Source: CAYGZC01 sp964354225 (lineage in GTDB: Bacteria > Bacteroidota > Ignavibacteria > UBA10030 > SZUA-254). From it: a stretch of 42,511 bases of DNA. The notes beneath the pieces are model-generated. The model saw nothing but the letters and a program-made list of their open reading frames with translations, made no database searches and was not told the origin of the DNA. Both the position numbers and the translations under genes were made by a program. The stretch lies in contig CAYGZC010000053.1 of the NCBI GenBank assembly GCA_964354225.1, positions 1-42,511 on the forward strand. Reading direction: 5' to 3'. Below, piece by piece: positions 1 to 7,581 of this stretch (position 1 is its first letter; every line of letters starts with the position of its first letter).

Positions 1-11
1 CTTGAGAATTA

Positions 12-83
12 ATGAACCAGTCAAAAGTAAAAAAATCTTCGTCAAAAATAACACACTCCCAAATTAAATCCATTTCCAAATGA
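12..83 (+). CDS. possible 23-residue ORF, translationally coupled
   Basis: An upstream reading frame ends with TAA at 10–12. Its last base is the first base of an ATG at 12, which opens a 23-codon lysine/serine-rich frame. That frame ends in TGA at 81–83, overlapping the ATG at 80 by four bases. The TAATG and ATGA junctions are typical of coupled operon genes, which is the only reason to list it. No domain is recognisable. It could be a leader peptide, a truncated gene start, or chance. Confidence 0.2.
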   Translation: MNQSKVKKSSSKITHSQIKSISK

Positions 84-1144
84 AACTAAAACGTCATAAT
101 AATATTAGTGAAAGTGAGATAGAGGAGGCACTTGTTACTAATTTATTGTACCTGAAAGAATTGTTTGGACTAAATAATGATGTAAAGCTCATCGCACGGC
201 AATTAAAATTAAAAGACGGTGAACAGCGTATTGATTTGCTGATTGCTAACGGTAAAGAACTTTGTTTGATTGAATTGAAAGTAACAAGATACTCTGATGA
301 TTTCCTCAAGCAGACTACCGAATATAAAAATGAACTGATTAGTTTACAGATGGAAGGACGATTAGTCGATGGTGTAATAAAGCCCTATTTGTTGGTAACA
401 GATGCCAGACGAAATGATATTGAGCGCTGCAAATTGTAAGGAATTGAATTAATTATTTATGAGCCTTTAGATGTATTGAAGAATTATTACGAGAACCTCT
501 CAGCGATAGCTCCCTTCTTAAAGATAAGACCAAATGATTACGGCGTATTCAATATTGGTTTGATAAACAGAGCACTTTTAGAGTTGGGCCGAGGACTTAG
601 TAAGCAAAATGATATCGCCTCGAATATAAAACTTTCTAAAGGAAGCGTTCATAACCACCTTAGAGTAGCGCAAGAGTTTGGATTAGTTAGGGAACGCAAG
701 AAAAATCATTTCTTGACTGACCTTGGCGACAAGTATATCCAATCTTCAAATCAGGGAATTTTGAATGACATACTTAGTAAAAGACAAATTGAGATTCTTA
801 AAGAATTCATAGCAAAGGATCCGTTCTATTCTTCAACAGTTTTTGGTATCTATTCGATTGTAGAAAGTGCCTTCATTCTTTCAAGAAACAAGTATCCAAT
901 AGAATTAGAAGACTTGAGAAAGATGTTCCAGACTGTAAGTGGAAAAACATCCGAATGGAGAGCGCAAAAATCACTAAGTACTGCAACTTATACATTTCTG
1001 AACTTTGCAGTCGATCTTGAACTGTTGGGAAAAATAGGTAAACAAATTGTAATCACACCTGCGGGATTTAGATTCATACTAATGCTTCAGCTTCATAAGA
1101 GTATTGAAATGATAGATTCCCTAACATCACACATCCATTCATAA
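80..1144 (+). pseudogene. PD-(D/E)XK nuclease / winged-helix protein, interrupted by in-frame TAA
   Basis: Two open frames, 80–439 and 440–1144, share one reading frame and are separated only by a TAA at 437–439. Read through, they give about 354 residues with continuous sense. The first half has a NucS/DUF91-like nuclease core: Asp52, then Glu65-Leu-Lys67 on a hydrophobic strand, then Gln78 and Tyr82. The second half begins with a strand-like stretch directly after the stop and contains a winged-helix DNA-binding region (helix-turn-helix around the SKGSVHNHL motif). The downstream half has only a TTG at 476 as possible start, without a Shine-Dalgarno. The neighbours (70-codon ORF and HNH nuclease, spacings of 5 and 2 bases) suggest a restriction or defence operon. 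I infer a full-length nuclease inactivated by one nonsense change. A sequencing error, or two separately made subunits, are alternatives. The precise family is not recognised. Confidence 0.6.
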
Positions 1145-1149
1145 TATAT

Positions 1150-1362
1150 ATGAATCAAGTAAAACCAAAAAAGGAATGGGACTTTATCTGCTCTGAAACG
1201 AATCAACTGCATCAGAGCAATAAATCCAATCTAACAAAAGAATTGCTCTTCGCTGCACAGAATTTACTAACCTTACATTGCAAAGAGGAAGATACCATCA
1301 GAAAGTCTTTCTTGGCTTCTATCTACATTAGAACGAAAGATAAGTATCTCAAAGAAACCTGA
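1150..1362 (+). CDS. hypothetical 70-residue protein
   Basis: This is a small, mostly helical, lysine-rich soluble protein with two cysteines (in the FICSE and LHCKE segments) and no signal peptide or membrane segment. It starts with ATG five bases after the interrupted nuclease gene and ends in TGA two bases before the ATG of the HNH gene, so it sits within one transcription unit. No family is recognised. Its position between two nuclease genes suggests an accessory or control protein of the same system, but nothing in the sequence proves this. There is no obvious helix-turn-helix of the C-protein type. Confidence 0.5.
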   Translation: MNQVKPKKEWDFICSETNQLHQSNKSNLTKELLFAAQNLLTLHCKEEDTIRKSFLASIYIRTKDKYLKET

Positions 1363-1364
1363 TA

Positions 1365-1916
1365 ATGGAGTATTTCCAAAAACATCCCAACAGAGATATT
1401 CCGCATCCAGAAATCGTTGACTGGGCAACTTCTGAGTTAAAGAAAAGAACTGGCGAAGTTTTCAGAGACCCTGACAGACAAATCAGACAGCTCTCCCAGC
1501 AAGGCTGCCTTATCAAGGTTTCCAAGGGTGTTTATCGCTATGAACCCGATGCGATCAATAACCGCGAACTTGAAGAATTCACAGCTTCCCAAAAGAAAAT
1601 AATTTTTGAACAAGATGGTTACAAGTGTGTCATTTGCGGTCGAGGTGAGAAAGAAGGTTTTGAATTACACGCTGACCATATCAAACCAAGAGAACTTGGC
1701 GGTAAGGCAACGATTGAAAATGGTCAAACACTTTGCTCACAGCATAACATTATGAAAAAAGCTCTGAAGCAAACAGAAACAGGAAAGAAAATGTTTATCC
1801 GCCTCTACGAATTAGCAAAGAAAGAGAAAGATAATGAGCTTGTAAAATTTTTTACTGAAGTTTTAGAAATCTACGAGAAAAACAAAATCAATTCTCATAT
1901 AGTTTGGAAGAAATAA
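1365..1916 (+). CDS. HNH endonuclease with N-terminal winged-helix region
   Basis: The product has 183 residues. Residues 1–65 form a winged-helix-like segment ending in a KVSKGVYRYEP wing. Residues 75–140 hold a zinc-type HNH nuclease: Cys88-x2-Cys91, His102-x-Asp104-His105, Asn119, and Cys124-x2-His127. In the HNH family these bind a structural zinc and one catalytic metal. The architecture resembles McrA-like or type II HNH restriction enzymes. No methyltransferase gene is visible, but the operon runs off the left edge, so one could lie upstream. The gene ends only two bases from the stop of the convergent DUF4175 gene, with no room for a terminator. The HNH fold is clear; the restriction role is inferred from the neighbouring nuclease relic. 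Confidence 0.8.
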   Translation: MEYFQKHPNRDIPHPEIVDWATSELKKRTGEVFRDPDRQIRQLSQQGCLIKVSKGVYRYEPDAINNRELEEFTASQKKIIFEQDGYKCVICGRGEKEGFELHADHIKPRELGGKATIENGQTLCSQHNIMKKALKQTETGKKMFIRLYELAKKEKDNELVKFFTEVLEIYEKNKINSHIVWKK

Positions 1917-1918
1917 AA

Positions 1919-4900
1919 TTAATTCTTTATCTCTTCCTTCTCCAGCTGTTCAAAATATTTCTTGATAAGCTCTTCGTAATCCTTCGTGTATTTTCCTTCG
2001 AGCACCTTGAGAAGCTCTTCGCGAAGCTTATTCTTTCCTTCCTGAGTGGAGAGGTCAATATCAGCAGGGCTTGGTTGCAATATATTTTTTCCTGCCTCTG
2101 CTTGTCGGCGTTTCTCGTAATCACGCTCGCGCATCGAGCGCGCGGATTCTAAAAGTCGAGATAAAATGCGCTCTTGTTTTTGCAGCGTGTTCGGATTAAC
2201 ATTACCTTGTTGCAAATCTGTTTGAACTTCTTGCATCTCCTGTGCAATCTTATCAAGATCACCAAGAAGGCGGCTGTACTCGCCCGCATTCTTCGCTTCA
2301 CGTGCAAGTTCTTCTAAAGATTTTTGTGCTGCACCTTGCTGTGCACCAAGTCGCTGATACTCTGCCTGCTGTTGAGGAGTCAATTTGCCTCCTTGTCCCT
2401 GTCCCATTCCCATAGCTTGCTGGGTGCCTGCATTAATTCCGCCTTGTTTACCCGCCATCTGTTGAAGCATAGACATCAAACCAGCCATGCCCATTCCTCC
2501 ACTGCATTGTTTACCACCTTGCATCATACCATTCAATGCACCCTGCATCATCATTGCCGCCCGATTTAACGAACCCATCGCTTCGCCTTGCTTTTGTGAT
2601 GAACCGCCGGGGTTGCGGTTTTGCATCTGCTGCATCGCATCACCCATCTGCCGCATTGCATTGCCGATCTCCTTCGCCATTTCAGGACTTACAGCAAATG
2701 TCTTCATGCCAAGCTTACCAACTGCATCTGCAACATTATTCAGATCGCTAATCACCTCATTTTGTTTCTGAGCGTTTTCCCTAAAACGCTGAGAATTTGG
2801 ATTCAAATTTTTCGTGTCGTCTTTTAATGATTCCTCACGTTTCGATAACTCCAGCATATTTTCCACCTGTTTCCGCATCTCGTTGACAATCTGCTTCATC
2901 TGCTGACTCCTCAATGCCTTTTGTGCCTCTGTCAACTGATCTTTGAAATCACTCAAATCTTCCTGCACTTTCTTCTGACTTTGCTGGGCATCCGGCATAT
3001 CACCCGACTGCATCTGCTGCGATGACTTCTTCATTTTCTTGCCGATTTGATTTTGCTGTAATTGCTGCTCAGCTTTCTTCATTTCATCGAGCGGCATTTC
3101 TTTTGGAAATTCTTCCATCTTATCTTTTAAGTCAGAAGTTTCCTTTTCCAATGAGTCCATCTGTTTTTGTAAATCTTCCTGCTGTTTGGCGAGCTCGTCA
3201 CGTTTCTGCTGATCGGATGGGTTGGTTTTAGAGGTTTGCTCCTTTAGCGCCTCCTGCTGTTTCATCAATTCTTCTGTTCGCTTGATAAGCTCATCAAGTT
3301 TCTGCTCAATATGTATGCGCTTCAAAAGCTCGATCGTCCGCTCAAGACTTTTACGGAACTGCTCTTCCGTAAATTTCAACTGCTCCATTGCCTGCTTCAT
3401 TTGTTCGGGAGATAGCTGCTTCATCGATTCTTGTAATTTCTTAAGCGCCTCACGAAGCTCGGGTGCATTCAGCTGTTCCATTAATTTCTGAAGTTCCTGG
3501 TATTTCTCCAGCGTCTCAGGTGAAAGAAGTTTGTTATCTTCCATCTTCTTCACCATTTCATCTAACTTTTGAGTTGTCTCTTCCAACTTTTTCTTCATCG
3601 CATCATACCGCTTCAGCATCTCTTCAGCTTTTTTCTGCTGCTGCCAGTCGGCTTTCTCGCGGTTCTTTTTCATTTCACGATGTAAATCCTCAACATCCTG
3701 CTTTAATTGCTGTGCCTCTTTAGCGACATTCTGCATTGATTCCGTCGATTGATCATGACTTTGAGAGATATTGAAAAATACTTCCTCTAACGATGGCAGT
3801 CTTACGATATATATTTCACTTCTTCCAGATTTTGGACCATTGACATTATCATTGTCGAATACTTCAGCATAGTAGGCAATAACATCCTCCGGCACAAGAT
3901 ATAAATTCGATAAATCCCATTGGTACCAAGTATCAATCTGGCTTTGGTCTTTTTTCGGAAGCGGAAGATCAATATATGTAAATTCTTCGGCGGGTTGCTC
4001 GTAGCGCGACTGTGCAAGACGATATGCGAGCCGCAAAGATGAGAATCCAAAATCATCTTTCATGCGAATGAAAAGATCAAGCTTCATCTCCTCGGTAAGA
4101 TCGATATTCTTTCCCGGCGAGAGGATTGCAACAGATGGATACTCATCGGGAATGACTTTTATAACGTATTCTACCGGATCGATATTGGGGAGTCCATCTT
4201 TATCTTTTAAAAGAAGATGGTACGTGGTATTTTTTTGGATGCTGAATGATCCGTTTGCCGCGGCACCCGTGGGGGTAAGCGAAAGAATTGTGCTATCATT
4301 AAAAACGACTGTTGCTACCGAAAGTTCTTTACTTAAGAGAAGATTGAATTCTACTTTCGATCCGGGATAAGCATCGACATCTCCCATATTTTCTTCCAAA
4401 AGCTTTTGCGGGATGTGAGTATATAATGGCGGTGTAATCTTAAGCTGCATCGAACGGATTAGCGGTCGATCCAGAACATTAATCGTGTACTTCTCGCTTT
4501 TAATCTCATCAACTGAAGCATAATAATCGGTTGTGTTTTTTATGTTATTGATTATTGTTTTGAAAGCACCGTCGTCGAAAGCGCTCAGGTTTTGTGTATC
4601 AAACTCAAGCTGACCGTGCTGTCGGGTAAAGAACGAAAGACTTTTTATCGGCTTTCCTTGTGTGCGGATTATGATAGGAACGTCCTGCCCGCGGATAACT
4701 TCCACATTTCCCGGCTCGATGAAGAACTGAACCAGCAGTGGTGCCGCAAACGTTTTATTGAAATTGATAATACGATAGAGCGAGCCGAAGAACCCCGAAG
4801 GGAAAATCACAAACACCAACAAAAAAACTCCGAAGGTGTAAGCTGTGAGTTTTCTCATCTTCCGAACTTTAACATCACTTATCGTATCTGAAAAATTTAA

Positions 4901-5347
4901 CGGTTTTATTTGCCAGTATAGATCGCTAAACGAGGCATCGATCAATGCAAGAGAATAATGATGCCGCAAATCCTCTTTTCCTTCGTACATCTGGAGTGCG
5001 TCGAGGAGCCGATCCTTGATGTCAGGGAAATGTTTGCCAACTTTTAAAGCGAGTGTACGGTTATCAACAGATTTTAATACACCAAATACATACAAAAGTG
5101 GATGAACAATAAACCATCCGATAAAGCCGGTGATTCCAATAAGAGTAATTACAAACAGGATGGATCGTCCGAGTGTATCGAAAGATAGAATTCCTTCCAT
5201 CATCAAAACCAACAGCAATAGGATCATCGTAATTAGAATCACAGCCATGATGCCATGGACAAGTGCGAGGGAATGTTCTTTTTTCCGAACACCATCTAAC
5301 CGCACTTGGATTTCTGAATAGAATTTTGATGTCTCTTTATTTATCAT
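1919..5347 (-). CDS. DUF4175 family large membrane / coiled-coil protein
   Basis: A 1142-residue protein when begun at the ATG at 5347; an in-frame TTG at 5389 would add 14 residues but overlap the upstream gene. Two hydrophobic segments lie near residues 30–55 and 62–87 and a third near 175–195. They are followed by beta-rich, Ig-like stretches to about residue 530, then roughly 600 residues of Lys/Glu/Gln-rich coiled coil. A Met/Gly/Gln-rich low-complexity zone (around 930–1030) precedes the charged C-terminus. This matches the DUF4175 family of Bacteroidetes/Chlorobi-type genomes, whose function is unknown. The large non-membrane part is probably periplasmic. It follows the DUF4159 gene with a 23-base gap, the usual pairing. 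It ends two bases from the convergent HNH gene. Confidence 0.8.
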   Translation of the reverse strand: MINKETSKFYSEIQVRLDGVRKKEHSLALVHGIMAVILITMILLLLVLMMEGILSFDTLGRSILFVITLIGITGFIGWFIVHPLLYVFGVLKSVDNRTLALKVGKHFPDIKDRLLDALQMYEGKEDLRHHYSLALIDASFSDLYWQIKPLNFSDTISDVKVRKMRKLTAYTFGVFLLVFVIFPSGFFGSLYRIINFNKTFAAPLLVQFFIEPGNVEVIRGQDVPIIIRTQGKPIKSLSFFTRQHGQLEFDTQNLSAFDDGAFKTIINNIKNTTDYYASVDEIKSEKYTINVLDRPLIRSMQLKITPPLYTHIPQKLLEENMGDVDAYPGSKVEFNLLLSKELSVATVVFNDSTILSLTPTGAAANGSFSIQKNTTYHLLLKDKDGLPNIDPVEYVIKVIPDEYPSVAILSPGKNIDLTEEMKLDLFIRMKDDFGFSSLRLAYRLAQSRYEQPAEEFTYIDLPLPKKDQSQIDTWYQWDLSNLYLVPEDVIAYYAEVFDNDNVNGPKSGRSEIYIVRLPSLEEVFFNISQSHDQSTESMQNVAKEAQQLKQDVEDLHREMKKNREKADWQQQKKAEEMLKRYDAMKKKLEETTQKLDEMVKKMEDNKLLSPETLEKYQELQKLMEQLNAPELREALKKLQESMKQLSPEQMKQAMEQLKFTEEQFRKSLERTIELLKRIHIEQKLDELIKRTEELMKQQEALKEQTSKTNPSDQQKRDELAKQQEDLQKQMDSLEKETSDLKDKMEEFPKEMPLDEMKKAEQQLQQNQIGKKMKKSSQQMQSGDMPDAQQSQKKVQEDLSDFKDQLTEAQKALRSQQMKQIVNEMRKQVENMLELSKREESLKDDTKNLNPNSQRFRENAQKQNEVISDLNNVADAVGKLGMKTFAVSPEMAKEIGNAMRQMGDAMQQMQNRNPGGSSQKQGEAMGSLNRAAMMMQGALNGMMQGGKQCSGGMGMAGLMSMLQQMAGKQGGINAGTQQAMGMGQGQGGKLTPQQQAEYQRLGAQQGAAQKSLEELAREAKNAGEYSRLLGDLDKIAQEMQEVQTDLQQGNVNPNTLQKQERILSRLLESARSMRERDYEKRRQAEAGKNILQPSPADIDLSTQEGKNKLREELLKVLEGKYTKDYEELIKKYFEQLEKEEIKN

Positions 5348-5354
5348 CTGACGA

Positions 5355-5370
5355 CTGTAATCTGTAATCT
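5355..5370. repeat. short heptamer tandem repeat (2.3 copies)
   Basis: CTGTAAT occurs twice back to back (5355–5361, 5362–5368) with two further bases of a third copy. It fills the spacer between the DUF4159 stop and the DUF4175 ATG, where a Shine-Dalgarno would be expected and none is seen. Too short to mean much alone; listed because three other 7-base-period arrays occur in the window. Confidence 0.4.
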
Positions 5371-6045
5371 CTAATGTGTTAACGCCCAAACAACAATATT
5401 TATTCCGAAACGGAGAGCTTCCTCGTGTTTCTCGGGTGTATCGCCATGAACTTCCGGATCGTTCCAGCCATCGCTGGGGTTAGATTCATAAGTATAATAA
5501 ACAACAAGCCGCCCGTTATGAAAAAGTCCGAAGCCCTGTGCCGGCTTCTCATCATGCGCATGGACTTTGGGCGGACCGTTCGGAAAATCGTAATGGCTGC
5601 GGTACAAACCATACGAATATGGAAGCTCTACCAACTCTTGCTCAGGGAAAACTTTCTTTATCTCGCGGCGAAATGCCTTGTCCATCCCATAATCATCGTC
5701 GGCGTAAAGAAAACCGCCGTTCTCTAGGTATGTTCTTAGTCGCTTCACTTCAAATTCAGAAAAAGTTATGTTTCCATGACCTGTCATGAATATGAATGGA
5801 TAAGTGAAGAACTTATCATCCGATATTTCGACGAACTCGTAAACCGGGTTGACGTCTATCAGCGTGTTTTGCTGAACAAACCTGAGCAGATTGACTTCCT
5901 CATTCGGATCGTTGTACCAATCACCACCGCCCGCGTACTTCAAGCGCGCAATTTTAAACGAGCTGCTCGCCTTTACAACCTGCGACGACATAATGTTTGG
6001 AAGAAGAATTCCAAGTAGTACAATAGAGAGGAAAAACTTTTTCAT
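5371..6045 (-). CDS. DUF4159 domain protein, secreted
   Basis: The product has 224 residues: a signal peptide (basic MKK, hydrophobic core to about residue 20) and one DUF4159 domain. Diagnostic features are the opening motif ARLKYAGGGDWYNDP, the FMTGHG strand, and the ENGGFLYADDDYG segment, which recalls the glutamine-amidotransferase-like fold of this family. Function is not established; these proteins typically neighbour DUF4175 and MoxR/VWA genes. It lies directly upstream of the DUF4175 gene and is probably co-transcribed. The ATG is supported by the signal peptide, although no clear ribosome binding site precedes it. Likely location is the periplasm or inner-membrane surface. Confidence 0.8.
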   Translation of the reverse strand: MKKFFLSIVLLGILLPNIMSSQVVKASSSFKIARLKYAGGGDWYNDPNEEVNLLRFVQQNTLIDVNPVYEFVEISDDKFFTYPFIFMTGHGNITFSEFEVKRLRTYLENGGFLYADDDYGMDKAFRREIKKVFPEQELVELPYSYGLYRSHYDFPNGPPKVHAHDEKPAQGFGLFHNGRLVVYYTYESNPSDGWNDPEVHGDTPEKHEEALRFGINIVVWALTH

Positions 6046-6196
6046 ATAATAAAAAGGTATGAAAAGGAGGATGAAGAAGCAAATGAAATGAATTCACTGG
6101 AAACGATAGATATCATTGATATAACTTAGCTACCATTTCAAGAATATCTCCGAAGATACCCTTTCGGATTAAGTGTATCGAATATAATAATCAATG

Positions 6197-6229
6197 GAGG
6201 ATAGCGTGTGTAATATGCACGCTACCCTC
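6197..6229 (-). terminator. hairpin downstream of ftsZ, possible dcw terminator
   Basis: Two 12-base arms (6197–6208 and 6218–6229) pair around a 9-base loop. On minus-strand RNA they pair fully, one pair being G·U. It lies about 80 bases beyond the ftsZ stop. The following minus-strand sequence is AU-rich but has no true U-run, so termination activity is only plausible. Confidence 0.45.
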
Positions 6230-6253
6230 AAGGAGTGTACGATAGTTGTTTCT

Positions 6254-6274
6254 ACTTTGGAGGAGATCCAAAGT
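6254..6274 (-). terminator. second hairpin after ftsZ (8-bp perfect stem)
   Basis: ACTTTGGA and TCCAAAGT form a perfect 8-bp stem with a GGAGA loop, about 33 bases after the ftsZ stop. There is no U-tract on either strand. It may protect the mRNA 3' end or work with the larger hairpin at 6197–6229. Confidence 0.35.
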
Positions 6275-6306
6275 CTAGAACACAAAAGCTGTCCGCTCTA
6301 AGCTAT

Positions 6307-7482
6307 TTAATCCATAATTTTCCGTAAGAACGCCGGCTTCTCCATATCAATTGTATCAACTGCTTTGGGCTGATCTGTATCCTCAGCTTTGGATGAGCTG
6401 AAAGGTAAATTAATACCTCTCCTCATAAACGTGGGCTCATCAAGCTTTTGCAAATCATGGAGACCGGCAGGAATGCGATCAATAACTTTCGCTGCGGATT
6501 TTGCAACTCGCACTCCACCAACACCTCGCTTGTTGAAACCTGTCGCTATCACTGTAACCATCATCTCATCTGCAAGATTTTCATCGATGACAGCACCCAT
6601 GATAACGTTAGCTTCTTCACCGACAGCTTCATGGATAACACTGACTGCTTCATCAACTTCGACCAGCGACATAGTAGGACCTCCGGTGACATTGACCAGA
6701 ACGCCGAGTGCACCAGAAATCGAGACGCCTTCGAGCAACGGACTTGAAATCGCCGCATGTGCCGCTTCGATTGCGCGGTTTTCGCCAGTCGCAACACCGG
6801 AACCCATCAGAGCATCGCCCATTTCTTTCATTATTGTTCGAACATCCGCGAAGTCCACATTGATTAGACCCGGAGTTGTAATCAATTCAGAAATTCCCCG
6901 GGTTGCATTGTATAAAACATCGTTCGCTTTATCGAATGCCTCTTGCAACGGTGTATTGCGTTCAACAATAGAGAGCAGCTTCTGATTTGGTATAACAATC
7001 AGTGTATCGACCTGCTTCTTCATCTCTTCGAGGCCTGCTTCCGCCTGTCCCATGCGCTTCTTGCCTTCGCAGGTAAACGGTTTTGTAACTATTCCGACTA
7101 CGAGTGCACCAATACTTTTTGCAACGTTCGCTACTATTGGTCCACCGCCGGTACCCGTACCGCCACCCATTCCGGCAGTAACAAACACCATATCACTGCC
7201 TGCAAGTGCACGCGCGATTTCATCACGGTCCTCTTCAACTGCGCGCTGCCCAATTGATGGATCGGCACCGGCACCTAAACCGCGTGTCAGGTTTTTGCCA
7301 ATCTGAATTTTGTTGGGAGCTTTGTTGTGCTCTAATGCCTGCATATCGCAGTTGATTGCAAAGAAGTCAACTCCTTGCAATCGTTTATCAATCATACTGG
7401 TGACAGCATTGCCGCCACCGCCGCCTACTCCAACCACGCGAATCTTCGCGCCGTGGTCGAAGAAATTATCTAATTCTATCAC
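6307..7482 (-). CDS. ftsZ: cell division protein FtsZ
   Basis: FtsZ is the tubulin-like GTPase that forms the cytoplasmic division ring. At 391 residues it has normal length. The glycine-rich nucleotide strand VVGVGGGGGNAV is at residues 16–27 and the tubulin signature GGGTGTG at 106–112. The T7-loop region follows, and the C-terminal tail PAFLRKIMD is the conserved peptide that binds FtsA. The start is GTG at 7482, chosen because AAAGGAGA lies about 8 bases upstream and the N-terminus matches the family. It is the last gene of the dcw cluster, 99 bases after ftsA. That spacer holds a 7-base-period repeat just upstream of the ribosome binding site. Confidence 0.98.
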   Translation of the reverse strand: MIELDNFFDHGAKIRVVGVGGGGGNAVTSMIDKRLQGVDFFAINCDMQALEHNKAPNKIQIGKNLTRGLGAGADPSIGQRAVEEDRDEIARALAGSDMVFVTAGMGGGTGTGGGPIVANVAKSIGALVVGIVTKPFTCEGKKRMGQAEAGLEEMKKQVDTLIVIPNQKLLSIVERNTPLQEAFDKANDVLYNATRGISELITTPGLINVDFADVRTIMKEMGDALMGSGVATGENRAIEAAHAAISSPLLEGVSISGALGVLVNVTGGPTMSLVEVDEAVSVIHEAVGEEANVIMGAVIDENLADEMMVTVIATGFNKRGVGGVRVAKSAAKVIDRIPAGLHDLQKLDEPTFMRRGINLPFSSSKAEDTDQPKAVDTIDMEKPAFLRKIMD

Positions 7483-7499
7483 TATCGTATCTCCTTTTA

Positions 7500-7534
7500 T
7501 AGTTAATAGTTATTGGTTATTTGTTTATTGTTTA
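7500..7534. repeat. degenerate heptamer array in the ftsA–ftsZ spacer
   Basis: Five contiguous 7-base units (TAGTTAA, TAGTTAT, TGGTTAT, TTGTTTA, TTGTTTA) keep GTT at the same register in every unit. The array ends next to the ftsZ Shine-Dalgarno (roughly 7490–7497), so it lies in the ftsZ leader. Confidence 0.55.
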
Positions 7535-7581
7535 AAATCTTTTCTTATTTCAATCTTAAAATGATTTTTTTTAGAATTTAT

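Noticed and set aside
2324..3723. Several plus-strand ORFs opposite the DUF4175 gene
   Set aside because: They are cysteine-, serine- or leucine-rich antisense images of the Gln/Lys-rich coiled coil with no domain, start signal or conservation.
5348..5389. TTG start giving a 1156-residue DUF4175 protein
   Set aside because: It overlaps the DUF4159 stop and adds sequence encoded by the heptamer duplication; ATG at 5347 is simpler.
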